64,000 nucleotides of DNA from Aurantimonas coralicida (lineage in GTDB: Bacteria; Pseudomonadota; Alphaproteobacteria; Rhizobiales; Rhizobiaceae): NCBI GenBank assembly GCA_011050685.1, contig DRFF01000049.1, positions 1 to 64,000 of the forward strand. The letters run 5' to 3'. Shown here one piece after another: positions 33,094-42,224 of this stretch. A program made the position numbers and the translations under genes. Position 1 is the stretch's first letter; each line of letters starts with the position of its first letter. The notes below the pieces were generated by a model, which saw nothing but the letters and a program-made list of their open reading frames with translations, made no database searches and was not told the DNA's origin.

Positions 33094-33771
33094 ATGAACA
33101 TTCTGATGGTCCTCACCTCCCACGACACCCTCGGCGACACCGGCGAGAAGACCGGATTCTGGCTGGAGGAGTTCGCCGCGCCCTATTACGTGCTGCGCGA
33201 CGCCGGCGCGAAGATCACACTTGCTTCACCGAAGGGCGGCCAGCCGCCGCTCGACCCGAAGAGCGATGCCCCCGATGCCCAGACCGAAGCGACGGAACGC
33301 TTCAAGAAGGACGACGCCGCACAGAAGGCGCTGGCGTCGACCGTGAAGCTCGCCGACATCGACGCGGCGGAGTTTGACGCGGTCTTCTATCCAGGTGGCC
33401 ACGGCCCGCTCTGGGATCTCGCCGAGAGCGCCGACAGCAAGCGCCTGATCGAGGCGTTCGCCGCTAGCGACCGCCCGGTCGGCGCCGTCTGTCATGCCCC
33501 GGCGATCTTTCGCCACACCACCGGGATAGACGGCAAGCCGCTGGTCTCCGGCCGCCGCGTGGCGGGCTTCACCAATACCGAGGAAGAAGCTGTCGGGCTC
33601 ACGGACGTTGTGCCCTTCCTGGTCGAGGATATGCTCAAGGCGAATGGCGGCCTTTACGAAAAGGGCGCCGACTGGGGTTCCTACGTCGTCGTCGACGGCA
33701 AGCTGGTGACCGGCCAGAACCCGGCCTCGTCCGAAGACGCAGCGAAAGAGCTGTTGAAGCTCCTGAAATAA
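33094..33771 (+). CDS. DJ-1/PfpI family protein (Hsp31-like, type 1 glutamine amidotransferase fold)
   Basis: Class I GATase-like protein related to Hsp31/YhbO and glutathione-independent glyoxalases. The nucleophile elbow reads GAVCHAPA with Cys133, and YPGGHGPLWDL contains the conserved His/Gly loop; the N-terminal FWLEEFAAPYYVL is also typical. 225 residues. It lies 20 bp after the reductase gene, so TetR, reductase and this gene look like one detoxification unit against reactive carbonyls or electrophiles. Confidence 0.88.
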   Translation: MNILMVLTSHDTLGDTGEKTGFWLEEFAAPYYVLRDAGAKITLASPKGGQPPLDPKSDAPDAQTEATERFKKDDAAQKALASTVKLADIDAAEFDAVFYPGGHGPLWDLAESADSKRLIEAFAASDRPVGAVCHAPAIFRHTTGIDGKPLVSGRRVAGFTNTEEEAVGLTDVVPFLVEDMLKANGGLYEKGADWGSYVVVDGKLVTGQNPASSEDAAKELLKLLK

Positions 33772-33779
33772 TCCGAACC

Positions 33780-33819
33780 GCCGCCCTCCATTGGCCCCTG
33801 CTGGGCGCTGGAGGGCGGC
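33780..33819 (+). terminator. Hairpin after the DJ-1 family gene
   Basis: Perfect 11-bp stem with arms GCCGCCCTCCA (33780-33790) and TGGAGGGCGGC (33809-33819), 8 bases beyond the stop codon. No T-run follows, so it may stabilise the 3' end or act as a weak terminator. Confidence 0.5.
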
Positions 33820-33999
33820 ATCCGACTGGAAATGACGGGTGGCGTTTCGGGCGAGACGCTAAGGGGATCGGTGTTCGTCGCCGTCATCGGGAACCAAATG
33901 CTGCAATGCAGCATTCCTCCTTTGCATTCACCGCGCTCGCGTTCTTCTCCCAAACCGGGGGCACCGGGCTGCGCGCTCCTCCCCACAGGATTTCATTCC

Positions 34000-35229
34000 A
34001 TGAAACCACTTTCCAAGGCCACCATGATGGAGGCGACCCGTCTGACCCGAAACGGGCAACTCCAAGAAGCGATGGTCCTTCTGCAAGGGTTGAGTTCGGA
34101 CGAGGCCTCGTCGGCCGCGGGTTTCGACGCCCAGCACGACAAGGATCGCCGGCCTGCAGGTGACCCAGCTTCCGTCATCGACATCACCCCGCCCGCCGTG
34201 GCTTCAAAGACCCGGACCGCATCACCTTTCCCGGACAGAGACCCGCGGATCGAGCCGAAAAAATCCGCGATCCCGCAGGTACTGCGTGGATTTCTCGACC
34301 GGATCGGGACGCAAGGGTTCGAGGGTCTCGGCGGTTCGCCGGTCGCTCCCGACACAGGTCCCTTGCCCGAGGGTGCGCGATTTTCCGCCCGCACCTACGC
34401 CAACGCCGCGGGAAGCCGCGACTACAAGATCTATGTTCCGAGCGGATATAATGGGCAGGCCGTGCCACTCGTCGTCATGCTGCACGGCTGTACCCAGTCG
34501 CCCGACGATTTTGCCTCCGGGACGCGGATGAACGAGCTGGCCGAGGAGCAGACCTTCCTGGTGGCCTATCCCGCCCAATCCCGCTCGGCCAACACCTCCA
34601 AATGCTGGAACTGGTTCAATGCGGGCGATCAGGAGCGCGATCGCGGCGAGCCGTCGCTGATCGCCGGCATCACCCGACAGATCATCGACGAATTTTCCGT
34701 CGAGTCGGAATGCGTCTACGTCGCCGGCCTGTCCGCTGGTGGCGCCGCGGCGGCGATCATGGGGGCGACCTATCCCGAGCTGTTCACCGCCGTCGGCGTG
34801 CATTCGGGCCTCGCCCGCGGGGCCGCGCGCGACATGGGGTCCGCCTTCGCCGCCATGCGCAACGGCGCTGCCCCCAACTCCCAGACGTCGCCGTCCGGTG
34901 GCTTCGTCCCGACCATCGTCTTTCATGGCGACAGCGACACGACCGTCCATCCGGTCAATGGCGAGCATGTGATTGAACAGGCGAAGGCCGCCGCCGGCGT
35001 CCAGACCGAGATTCGTCAGGGCGAAGCCCCCGGCGGGATACGCTATACCCATACGATCCACGCCGACGAAGAGCGAGGGGCGACGCTGGAACATTGGGTC
35101 CTGCATGGCGCTGGGCACGCATGGTCCGGCGGCAGTCCCGCCGGTACCTATACAGAGCCGAAAGGCCCCGACGCCAGCCGCGAAATGCTGCGGTTCTTCC
35201 GCGAGCAAGCCGGGGCAACGCGCGGCTGA
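34000..35229 (+). CDS. LpqC-type esterase, PHB depolymerase/feruloyl esterase family
   Basis: Alpha/beta-hydrolase of the extracellular-PHB-depolymerase/LpqC family. The catalytic serine lies in AGLSAGGAA (about residue 245); the segment VPLVVMLHGCTQSPDDFASG forms the oxyanion region, FHGDSDTTVHPVNG gives the Asp and GAGHAWSGG the His. Start ATG 34000 has AGGA upstream. The first 120 residues are a low-complexity leader without a signal peptide, typical of the rhizobial members, so cytoplasmic location is likely. 409 residues. True substrate unknown. Confidence 0.85.
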   Translation: MKPLSKATMMEATRLTRNGQLQEAMVLLQGLSSDEASSAAGFDAQHDKDRRPAGDPASVIDITPPAVASKTRTASPFPDRDPRIEPKKSAIPQVLRGFLDRIGTQGFEGLGGSPVAPDTGPLPEGARFSARTYANAAGSRDYKIYVPSGYNGQAVPLVVMLHGCTQSPDDFASGTRMNELAEEQTFLVAYPAQSRSANTSKCWNWFNAGDQERDRGEPSLIAGITRQIIDEFSVESECVYVAGLSAGGAAAAIMGATYPELFTAVGVHSGLARGAARDMGSAFAAMRNGAAPNSQTSPSGGFVPTIVFHGDSDTTVHPVNGEHVIEQAKAAAGVQTEIRQGEAPGGIRYTHTIHADEERGATLEHWVLHGAGHAWSGGSPAGTYTEPKGPDASREMLRFFREQAGATRG

Positions 35230-35264
35230 ACGCCACGACGGAGCGGTACACTCAAAACCATGCA

Positions 35265-35298
35265 GGATGCCGGGCGCAACCAGTGGCGCCCGGCATCC
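35265..35298. terminator. Bidirectional hairpin between convergent genes
   Basis: Perfect 13-bp stem (35265-35277 with 35286-35298, GGATGCCGGGCGC type) and 8-base loop, between the esterase stop and the EF-hand gene stop, where convergent transcripts meet. No clear T-run. Confidence 0.6.
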
Positions 35299-35314
35299 CG
35301 TAATACTGACAAGC

Positions 35315-35782
35315 CTACTGACGTCCCGTCCTGCCGCCCATGGGCGACATGAAGGCCTGCATTTCCTCGATTGTGACCTTGCCATTCGCGTCGGCGTCGA
35401 CCGCCTTGAAGAACCGCGCATGCACGGCCTGGACCTCATCGAGTGACAAAGCGCCATCACCGTCGGTATCGAGCAGGATCATCATCATCCGCATCATATG
35501 AGCGCCGCCCATGCGGGGACCCATCATACCGCCCGGCATGCCCCACCGCTCGTCGTCGCGCTCGGAGCGCTGCCGCCCCGGCCGCATCTTGCTGTCGTCG
35601 TCGTCCGCGCGTTCCGCCCGCTGCCCGCCCGGACGCATCATGTCGTCGTCCTGCTGCTGCATCATCTTGCCTGCCCGATCCTGCTGTCCGGCGGCTCCCT
35701 GGTTCTGCTGGCTGCTGGCGGCCGTGGCGCTGCCGGCCAGGATCAACGCGGATGTCGTCAACGCCAATATCGACTTGAACAT
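35315..35782 (-). CDS. Secreted EF-hand calcium-binding protein with Met/Asp/Arg-rich linker
   Basis: 155-residue exported protein. MFKSILALTTSALILAG is a signal peptide cut near residue 22. A linker of about 75 residues is dominated by Gln, Asp, Arg and Met, with the block MRPGxQRxER occurring twice (about residues 49-58 and 66-75), then a Met/Gly stretch (82-103). Two canonical EF-hand loops follow: DTDGDGALSLDE (105-116) and DADANGKVTIEE (129-140). AAAAGGAG precedes ATG 35782. Function unknown; periplasmic Ca2+ (or metal) binding is likely. Confidence 0.85.
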   Translation of the reverse strand: MFKSILALTTSALILAGSATAASSQQNQGAAGQQDRAGKMMQQQDDDMMRPGGQRAERADDDDSKMRPGRQRSERDDERWGMPGGMMGPRMGGAHMMRMMMILLDTDGDGALSLDEVQAVHARFFKAVDADANGKVTIEEMQAFMSPMGGRTGRQ

Positions 35783-36065
35783 CGTGGGTCTCCTTTTGAT
35801 CGCCGGCACGGCCGGCATTGAGCTTCGTCGCCGGGCGCTGTCGCGCGCGAAACCGAGTCTGAGGTTCGTCCGAGACCGCGATTGGCGACATAGGCGATGG
35901 TGACGTTATCGGCTTTGTGGCCTGCCGCGGCATTGACGCAAATCAAAGCTTCACGCGATGCTGTAATCATCCAGCGGCGCCCTTGACCCTCCAGTAGGGA
36001 CAAGGTCTATGTCCCGCCGCATTCCAAGCGGCGTTATGCGCCGGCAATCTTGTAACGGCGGTTCG

Positions 36066-36947
36066 ATGCTCACCCTTCCCACTCTCGGCGTCCTGACCTA
36101 TCCGCAGATCGACCCGGTCTTTCTCGATCTCGGACTGGTCCAGTTGCGCTGGTACGGCCTGTCCTATGTCGCCGGCATTCTCTGCGGCTGGCTTTACGGG
36201 CGCTATCTCGTCGGCAACACCAAGCTCTGGCCGAACGGCGTCTCGCCGATTACCAAGACCCATATCGACGATTTGATCCTGTACCTCACCCTCGGCATCG
36301 TCATCGGCGGGCGATTGGGCTCCGTGTTCTTCTACGATTTCGAACGATACGCCGCCGAACCGCTGGCCATCTTCAAGGTCTGGGAGGGTGGCATGGCCTT
36401 CCACGGCGGCCTCATCGGGGTCTTCGTCGCCATGCTGATCTTCTGCCGGGTCTATAAGGTGCCGGTATGGAGCCTCATCGACGTGGTCGCCGCATCGGTG
36501 CCGTTTGGGCTATTCTTCGGACGCATTGCCAACTTCATCAATGGCGAGCTGTGGGGCGCGCCGACGAGCGTCTCCTGGGCGATGGTGTTCCCCGACGCGC
36601 CCGATGCGCTGCCCCGGCACCCGAGCCAACTCTACGAGGCGGCACTCGAGGGCATCGTGTTGTGGCTGATCCTCAGGATTGCCACCCATCACTTCAAGAT
36701 GCTCGGCCGTCCCCGCTTCGTAGGGGGGCTGTTCCTGTTCGGCTATGGCTGCGCCCGCATCTTCGTGGAGCTGTTCCGCATGCCCGACGTGCAGCTCGGC
36801 TATCTGTACGGCGGCTGGCTCACGATGGGCATGGTGCTGTCGATTCCGATGCTGCTCATCGGCATCTGGGGCATGGCAACCGCCAAGCCGCGCGCCTACG
36901 AGCCGCGCCCCGTGGAGGACGCGGGAACCGGCGCCGCACAATCTTGA
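36066..36947 (+). CDS. lgt: Prolipoprotein diacylglyceryl transferase Lgt
   Basis: Integral membrane enzyme that attaches diacylglycerol to the lipobox cysteine of prolipoproteins. The Lgt signature FGRIANFINGELWG, the motif EGGMAFHGGLIG with the essential His, and HPSQLYEAALEG are present, with about seven hydrophobic segments. ATG 36066 (MLTLPTLGV) is chosen. 293 residues. Its stop overlaps the TTG start of midA. Confidence 0.96.
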   Translation: MLTLPTLGVLTYPQIDPVFLDLGLVQLRWYGLSYVAGILCGWLYGRYLVGNTKLWPNGVSPITKTHIDDLILYLTLGIVIGGRLGSVFFYDFERYAAEPLAIFKVWEGGMAFHGGLIGVFVAMLIFCRVYKVPVWSLIDVVAASVPFGLFFGRIANFINGELWGAPTSVSWAMVFPDAPDALPRHPSQLYEAALEGIVLWLILRIATHHFKMLGRPRFVGGLFLFGYGCARIFVELFRMPDVQLGYLYGGWLTMGMVLSIPMLLIGIWGMATAKPRAYEPRPVEDAGTGAAQS

Positions 36948-38053
36948 ACCCGCTCGCCCGCAAGATCGCGGAGTTGATCCGCATCGAGGGGGCGATCGGC
37001 CTCGATCGCTATTGGAACCTGGCGCTGTTCGACCGCGAGCATGGCTATTACGCGGCGCGCGAGCCGTTCGGCCGGACCGGCGATTTCATCACCGCGCCGG
37101 AGATCAGCCAGATGTTCGGCGAACTGATCGGCGCCTGGATCGCCGCGGCCTGGCGCGAACATGGCTCCCCCTCGCCGTTCCTGCTCGCTGAGATCGGGCC
37201 GGGACGCGGTACGCTGATGGCCGACATCCTGCGGACGTTGCGGTCGGTCGCCCCGGACTGCCTCAAGGCCGCCAAGGTCCGATTGGTGGAAACCAGCGAC
37301 CGGCTCGCCGCCGAGCAGATGACGACGCTCGACCGGTTCGATCTGCCGATCCGCAGGGTCAGACGGATCGCGGATCTGGAACGGGAGCCACTGCTTCTCG
37401 TCGCCAACGAACTCTTCGACGCACTCGCCATCCGCCAATTCGTCTTCGACGGCGAGAGCTGGCGCGAGCGCTGCGTCTCGGTCGCCGATAGCGGGCGGTT
37501 CGAGTTCGTGCTGTGCCAGGCAAGGCCGGAAACGCCTGGCAAGATCGCCGCGACTTTGCCGCACCCGCCGATGGCCGGCGCGGTCCTCGAAGTGTCGCCG
37601 GCGCGCGAGACCCTGGCGGCGGCCATCGCCCAGCGCCTGGCCGAGGACGGCGGTGCCGGGCTGTTCATCGACTACGGCCATGCCGCGACCGGCTTCGGAG
37701 ACACGCTACAGGCGATCCACGGCCATGCCTTCGCAGATCCGCTCGACCGGCCGGGCGAAGCGGACCTCACCAGCCATGTCGATTTCGCGCGGATCGCGGC
37801 GCCGTTTCGACATGCAGGGCTCGCAGTCTCTGCCGCCGCGCCCCAGGGTGAATGTCTGCTCGCCCTTGGTCTCCTCGAACGCGCCGGCACTCTCGGCAGT
37901 GGAATGGACGAGGCGGGGCAGGAGGAAATCCGGGCCGCGGTGGCGCGGCTGGCAGGCACCAGCGAGAAAGAGATGGGGATTCTTTTCAAGGTATTGTCAG
38001 CGTCTTCTCGCCCATTGTCTTTACCGCCTTTCAGGCTGGCCGGGGTCGATTGA
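36944..38053 (+). CDS. SAM-dependent methyltransferase, MidA/NDUFAF7 family (DUF185)
   Basis: Homologue of mitochondrial NDUFAF7, which methylates an arginine of a complex I subunit during assembly; the bacterial substrate is not established. Family motifs are GYYAAREPFGRTGDFITAPEISQMFGEL and LLAEIGPGRGTLMADILR (SAM-binding), plus VANELFDALAIRQF. The best start is TTG 36944, forming a TTGA overlap with the lgt stop; the frame runs far upstream inside lgt but is a shadow there. 369 residues. Confidence 0.88.
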   Translation: MNPLARKIAELIRIEGAIGLDRYWNLALFDREHGYYAAREPFGRTGDFITAPEISQMFGELIGAWIAAAWREHGSPSPFLLAEIGPGRGTLMADILRTLRSVAPDCLKAAKVRLVETSDRLAAEQMTTLDRFDLPIRRVRRIADLEREPLLLVANELFDALAIRQFVFDGESWRERCVSVADSGRFEFVLCQARPETPGKIAATLPHPPMAGAVLEVSPARETLAAAIAQRLAEDGGAGLFIDYGHAATGFGDTLQAIHGHAFADPLDRPGEADLTSHVDFARIAAPFRHAGLAVSAAAPQGECLLALGLLERAGTLGSGMDEAGQEEIRAAVARLAGTSEKEMGILFKVLSASSRPLSLPPFRLAGVD

Positions 38054-38097
38054 CGCCGCATTGACTTCGCCCGAACCCTCCACCACCATCCCGCGCC

Positions 38098-38907
38098 ATG
38101 TCCGATACCCGAGCAAGCCCCGCCACTCCCCTCGCCGATACGGCGATCATCCGCTCGGACCGCCTGACCGGTGCCGGGTGCGTCAGCCATGCCTTTTTCA
38201 CGCGTCTCGGCGGGGTATCGGAAGGCATCTATGAGGGTCTGAACGTCGGTGCCGGCTCGAACGACCGGCGCGAAGATGTCGAGGAAAATCGCGCCCGAGC
38301 GGCCGCCACGCTGGGCGCGACACAGGACAATCTCGCGACCCCTTGGCAAGTCCATTCCGGAGAAGCCGTCGTGGTCGATGGACCATTCACGGGGGAACGA
38401 CCACGCGTCGACGGCATCGTGACCAACCGCCCCGGGCTCGCCATCGGCGTCGTGACCGCCGACTGCGGTCCGGTGCTCTTCGCCGACCCGAGGAACGGCG
38501 TGATCGGCGCCGCCCATGCCGGCTGGCGCGGGGCGCTTGGCGGCGTCCTCGAAGCGACGGTCGCGGCGATGGAGAGAGCCGGCGCGGACCGGGATTCGAT
38601 CGCGGCCGTGCTGGGACCGACGATCACGCAGCCCAACTACGAGGTGGGCGTCGACATGATGACCGAGTTCCTCGACGGCGACGCGGCGAGGGAGCGCTTC
38701 TTCCTCGGCGGAGCGTCGCCCGACAAACGCCAGTTCGACCTGCCGGGCTTCATCCTGGCGCAATTGCGGGCCAGCGGCGTCGCCGCGAGTTTCGTCGGCA
38801 CCTGCACTTACGCCGACCCCGACCGTTTCTTTTCCTACCGGCGCACCACCCATCGCGGCGAGCCCGACTACGGCCGCCAGCTATCCGCCATCGCTCTGAG
38901 AGGCTGA
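38098..38907 (+). CDS. pgeF: Multicopper polyphenol oxidase/purine nucleoside phosphorylase family (PgeF/YfiH)
   Basis: YfiH-type protein; family members act on the peptidoglycan-editing pathway or as purine nucleoside phosphorylase/deaminase using one zinc. The metal-binding residues are visible in TPWQVHSG, VVTADCGPVLFAD and GAAHAGWRGALGG. 269 residues is normal. It lies 44 bp after midA and 3 bp before the M24 gene, continuing the lgt operon. Confidence 0.92.
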   Translation: MSDTRASPATPLADTAIIRSDRLTGAGCVSHAFFTRLGGVSEGIYEGLNVGAGSNDRREDVEENRARAAATLGATQDNLATPWQVHSGEAVVVDGPFTGERPRVDGIVTNRPGLAIGVVTADCGPVLFADPRNGVIGAAHAGWRGALGGVLEATVAAMERAGADRDSIAAVLGPTITQPNYEVGVDMMTEFLDGDAARERFFLGGASPDKRQFDLPGFILAQLRASGVAASFVGTCTYADPDRFFSYRRTTHRGEPDYGRQLSAIALRG

Positions 38908-38910
38908 CCG

Positions 38911-40059
38911 ATGCTGCATTTCGGACGGGACGAATTCGAGGCCCGGCGGGACCGGCTGATCCTCGAAATGGGCGAGCAAAAGCTGGATGCGATGATGCTG
39001 TTCGCCCAGGATTCGATGTATTGGCTGACTGGCTACGATTCGTTTGGATTCTGCTTCTTCCAGAGCCTCGTGGTGAAGGCGGACGGCGAGATGCGCCTTT
39101 TGACCCGCTCGGCCGATCTTCGCCAGGCTCGCCATACCTCGATTCTCGATGCGATCACGGTCTGGCGTGACCGAGGCAGCGCCGATCCCGTCATCGAACT
39201 GCGCGACATGCTGGACGAGATGGGTTTGCTCGGGGCGCGCATCGGCGTCGAATGGGCAACTCACGGGCTGACCGCAGCCAACGGCCAGCAGGTTGGGGAA
39301 CGGCTCGGCTCGTTCGCGACACTGAAGGACGCCTCGACGCTTATCCCGATGTTGCGGGCGGTCAAGAGCCCGGCCGAGATCGACATGGTCCGCGAAGCCG
39401 CGCGCCTCGCCGACGACGCCTTCGACGCGGCCCGGCCGCTGATCCGGCCGGGGGCGGACGAGGCCGAAATCCTCGCGGCGATGCAAGGCGAGATCCTTCG
39501 ACAGGGAGGCGACTATCCCGCCAACCCTTTCATCATCGGGTCCGGCCGCGACGCCCTGCTCTGCCGCTACAAATCCGGTCGGCGAAAGCTCGACGAAGCG
39601 GACCAGTTGACCCTCGAATGGGCTGGCGTCAAGGCCCAGTACCACGCGGCGCTGATGCGCACCGTGATCGTCGGCCGGCCCACCGACCGGCACCTCGAAC
39701 TGCATGCCGCCGCCCGGGAGGCGCTGGAAGCGGTGGAAGCGACCATGCAGCCCGGTCATACGTTCGGCGATGTCTTCGACGCCCATGCCGCCGTCATGGA
39801 GGCGCACGAGTTGGCCCGCCACCGGCTGAGCGCCTGCGGTTATTCGCTCGGCGCGCGCTACGCCCCATCCTGGATGGACATGCCGATGTTCCATTCCGGT
39901 AGTCCGGCTGTCATCGAGCCGGGCATGACTCTGTTCGCCCACATGATCATCATGGATTCCGATAGCGAGACCGCCATGACGCTCGGGCGCACCTATCTGA
40001 CGACGACGGCCGAGCCGGAGCCGCTATCGCGCTTGCCGCTCGATCTTATCGTTCTGTAA
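38911..40059 (+). CDS. M24-fold (creatinase/aminopeptidase P-like) protein lacking metal ligands
   Basis: Pita-bread-fold protein of 382 residues with an N-terminal creatinase_N domain (1-140) and a C-terminal M24 domain (150-375). The five metal ligands of aminopeptidases appear to be replaced: Glu236 (LTLEWAG), Ala247 (YHAALMRT), Tyr311 (GYSLG for GHGLG), His344 (LFAHMI) and Gly359. This is the pattern of metal-free members such as creatinase and ectoine-hydrolase-like enzymes, so peptidase activity is doubtful. The true substrate is unknown. It follows pgeF by 3 bp, hence is co-transcribed. Confidence 0.85.
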   Translation: MLHFGRDEFEARRDRLILEMGEQKLDAMMLFAQDSMYWLTGYDSFGFCFFQSLVVKADGEMRLLTRSADLRQARHTSILDAITVWRDRGSADPVIELRDMLDEMGLLGARIGVEWATHGLTAANGQQVGERLGSFATLKDASTLIPMLRAVKSPAEIDMVREAARLADDAFDAARPLIRPGADEAEILAAMQGEILRQGGDYPANPFIIGSGRDALLCRYKSGRRKLDEADQLTLEWAGVKAQYHAALMRTVIVGRPTDRHLELHAAAREALEAVEATMQPGHTFGDVFDAHAAVMEAHELARHRLSACGYSLGARYAPSWMDMPMFHSGSPAVIEPGMTLFAHMIIMDSDSETAMTLGRTYLTTTAEPEPLSRLPLDLIVL

Positions 40060-40196
40060 AGCACAACAATCGAATCGCGCGCATCGACCGGGCCAAAGTG
40101 CCATTTTCGAGGTTTTTTTAAGATTTCCCTGCAAGAGGTTGCTGACGTTCGACTGGTGGAAACGCCAGACCTGACAACGGCAAGGGAACAGCTCCC

Positions 40197-41003
40197 GTGA
40201 AAACCCGCAACGCCCGTCGCGCGCCGGTCATTGCCGTCAGCCTTTCCGCGGTCCTCACCGCCTGTACCGGCGTCGACGGCACCATCGGCATGGGACAGAA
40301 TGGCCCGGTGCCGAGTATCGACATCGGTTCGACAAGCATGCTCGGAGCGCCAGTGGGCTCGATGTCCGCGGCAGCCGGCGATAGCATATGGGCACCGCCG
40401 CCCGCGCCGCAGGCTCAGTATCCGGTCGCGGCTTATCCCGCCGCCGCCTCTCCGGCCGCAGCCTATCCACCTGCCGCCTCCGAGCCGCTCACGCCTCGGC
40501 GTGCCGCGGTTGCATCCGCGCCGCTCGCGCCTCCTCCCGCAACGTTCGCATCCGAGCCACTCGCCCCGCCGCCGACTCAAGTGGCCGCCACCCCACCGCC
40601 CGCGGCTATGCCCGCTTCCGCCACCGCGGCAGTCCGGACCACGGGCGAAATCCAGTTCCTGCCACTTGTCGGGGCGCCTCAGGACAAGGCCGAATTGCTC
40701 GCCCGCGCGCTGTCCGACACGGCGGCGGCGCAGGGCCTGCGGATCCGGCCCGCCTCGGAATCGGTCGCGGATGTTCGGCTCAAGGGCTATTTCTCGGCGT
40801 TCAACGACGGCTCCACGACCACGCTCGTCTATGTCTGGGACGTGCTCGACGCCAACGACCAGCGCATCAAGCGAATCCAGGGTCAGGAGACCATCCCCGG
40901 CAAGACGGACGATCCCTGGGCGGCGGTTGATCTGACCACCTTCCAGACCGTTGCCAGGCGGACCCTCAGCGAGGCCTCAGAATTGGCGCCCCGCGCCGGC
41001 TGA
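40197..41003 (+). CDS. Lipoprotein with Pro/Ala-rich linker, unknown function
   Basis: 268-residue predicted lipoprotein starting at GTG 40197, with AAGGGAA 8-10 bases upstream. The lipobox LTAC places the lipidated Cys at residue 23. Residues about 65-145 are a Pro/Ala/Ser-rich spacer (AYPAAASPAAAYPPAA, then PLAPPP twice) that could span the peptidoglycan. The C-terminal 110 residues form a compact domain (DVRLKGYFSAFNDGSTTTLVYVWDVLD) seen in uncharacterised rhizobial proteins. It precedes prs. No catalytic motif was recognised. Confidence 0.8.
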   Translation: MKTRNARRAPVIAVSLSAVLTACTGVDGTIGMGQNGPVPSIDIGSTSMLGAPVGSMSAAAGDSIWAPPPAPQAQYPVAAYPAAASPAAAYPPAASEPLTPRRAAVASAPLAPPPATFASEPLAPPPTQVAATPPPAAMPASATAAVRTTGEIQFLPLVGAPQDKAELLARALSDTAAAQGLRIRPASESVADVRLKGYFSAFNDGSTTTLVYVWDVLDANDQRIKRIQGQETIPGKTDDPWAAVDLTTFQTVARRTLSEASELAPRAG

Positions 41004-41185
41004 GCAACATCTCACCTTGCGTGCCGCTTGGGTGATTCTTGCCGCACTGCGAAACCGCGCGGGTTGACGATTCGCGCGATGTTGTTATGAGCCCCTCCAT
41101 CGATCGGCCTCGCCAAGGATACCGCCCAGATACGGCATGCCATAGCGCTTGCCCAATCGGTGGTCCGATTACTGGAAAGAACGCG

Positions 41186-42118
41186 ATGAAACTGTTCAGC
41201 GGCAATTCCAATCGCGTTCTCGCAGAAGCCATCGGACGCTACCTGGAATTGCCTCTCGGCGACGCCATGGTCCGACGTTTCGCCGATCAGGAAATCTTCG
41301 TCGAAATCCAGGAGAACGTGCGCGGCGAGGATGTCTTCATCGTCCAGTCGACGGCCTATCCGGCCAACGATCATCTCATGGAACTGCTGATCATGATCGA
41401 TGCGCTGCGCCGGGCCTCGGCCCGCCGCATCACCGCCGTGGTCCCCTATTTCGGCTATGCCCGGCAGGACCGGAAGGCCGGCGGCCGCACGCCGATCTCC
41501 GCCAAGCTGGTCGCCAATCTGATCACCGAGGCGGGCGCCGATCGCGTCATGACGCTGGATCTCCATGCCGGGCAGATCCAGGGCTTCTTCGACATTCCGA
41601 CCGACAATCTCTTCGCGGTGCCGTTGATCGCGCGCGATGTGAAGGCGCATCAGGATCTGTCGAACCTGATGGTCGTCTCGCCGGACGTCGGCGGCGTCGT
41701 GCGTGCGCGCGCGCTGGCCAAGCGCCTCGACGCACCGCTTGCCATCGTCGACAAGCGCCGCGACCGGCCCGGCGATTCGGAGGTGATGAACATCATCGGC
41801 GACGTCACCGGCCGCAACTGCATCCTGATCGACGACATCATCGATTCCGGCGGCACGCTGTGTAACGCCGCCGACGCGCTGGTGAAGGCCGGCGCCAACA
41901 GCGCCTCGGCCTACATCACCCACGGCGTCCTGTCGGGCGGGGCCGCCGCCCGCATCACCGCCTCGAGCCTTAAGGAACTGGTGATCACCGATTCGATCCA
42001 GCCGACTAAGGCGATCCTTGCCGCCCACAACATCCGGGTCGTGACCACCGCGAACCTTCTCGGCGAGGCGATCGCCCGAACCGCATCCGAGGAATCGGTC
42101 TCCAGCCTGTTCGACTGA
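41186..42118 (+). CDS. prs: Ribose-phosphate pyrophosphokinase
   Basis: Makes PRPP from ribose 5-phosphate and ATP for purine, pyrimidine, His, Trp and NAD synthesis. From ATG 41186 ([15 protein letters not shown]) the family motifs are the catalytic loop region [25 protein letters not shown] and the PRPP loop [14 protein letters not shown]. 310 residues is standard class I length. GGAAAGAA precedes the start. Confidence 0.97.
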   Translation: MKLFSGNSNRVLAEAIGRYLELPLGDAMVRRFADQEIFVEIQENVRGEDVFIVQSTAYPANDHLMELLIMIDALRRASARRITAVVPYFGYARQDRKAGGRTPISAKLVANLITEAGADRVMTLDLHAGQIQGFFDIPTDNLFAVPLIARDVKAHQDLSNLMVVSPDVGGVVRARALAKRLDAPLAIVDKRRDRPGDSEVMNIIGDVTGRNCILIDDIIDSGGTLCNAADALVKAGANSASAYITHGVLSGGAAARITASSLKELVITDSIQPTKAILAAHNIRVVTTANLLGEAIARTASEESVSSLFD

Positions 42119-42224
42119 GAGGCTGGCAGCGCCGGCGCGATGGTTCAGCGCCCGATCACATCTGGCCGCGCGGCGATTTTCGGCGTAATATTATCAGCCT
42201 GCCCCCGAGACCGGGAGCCGGGCC

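Noticed and set aside
36467-36943. N-terminal extension of the MidA-family gene inside lgt
   Set aside because: Translation is Arg/Ala-rich without family similarity; the family begins at the TTG overlapping the lgt stop.
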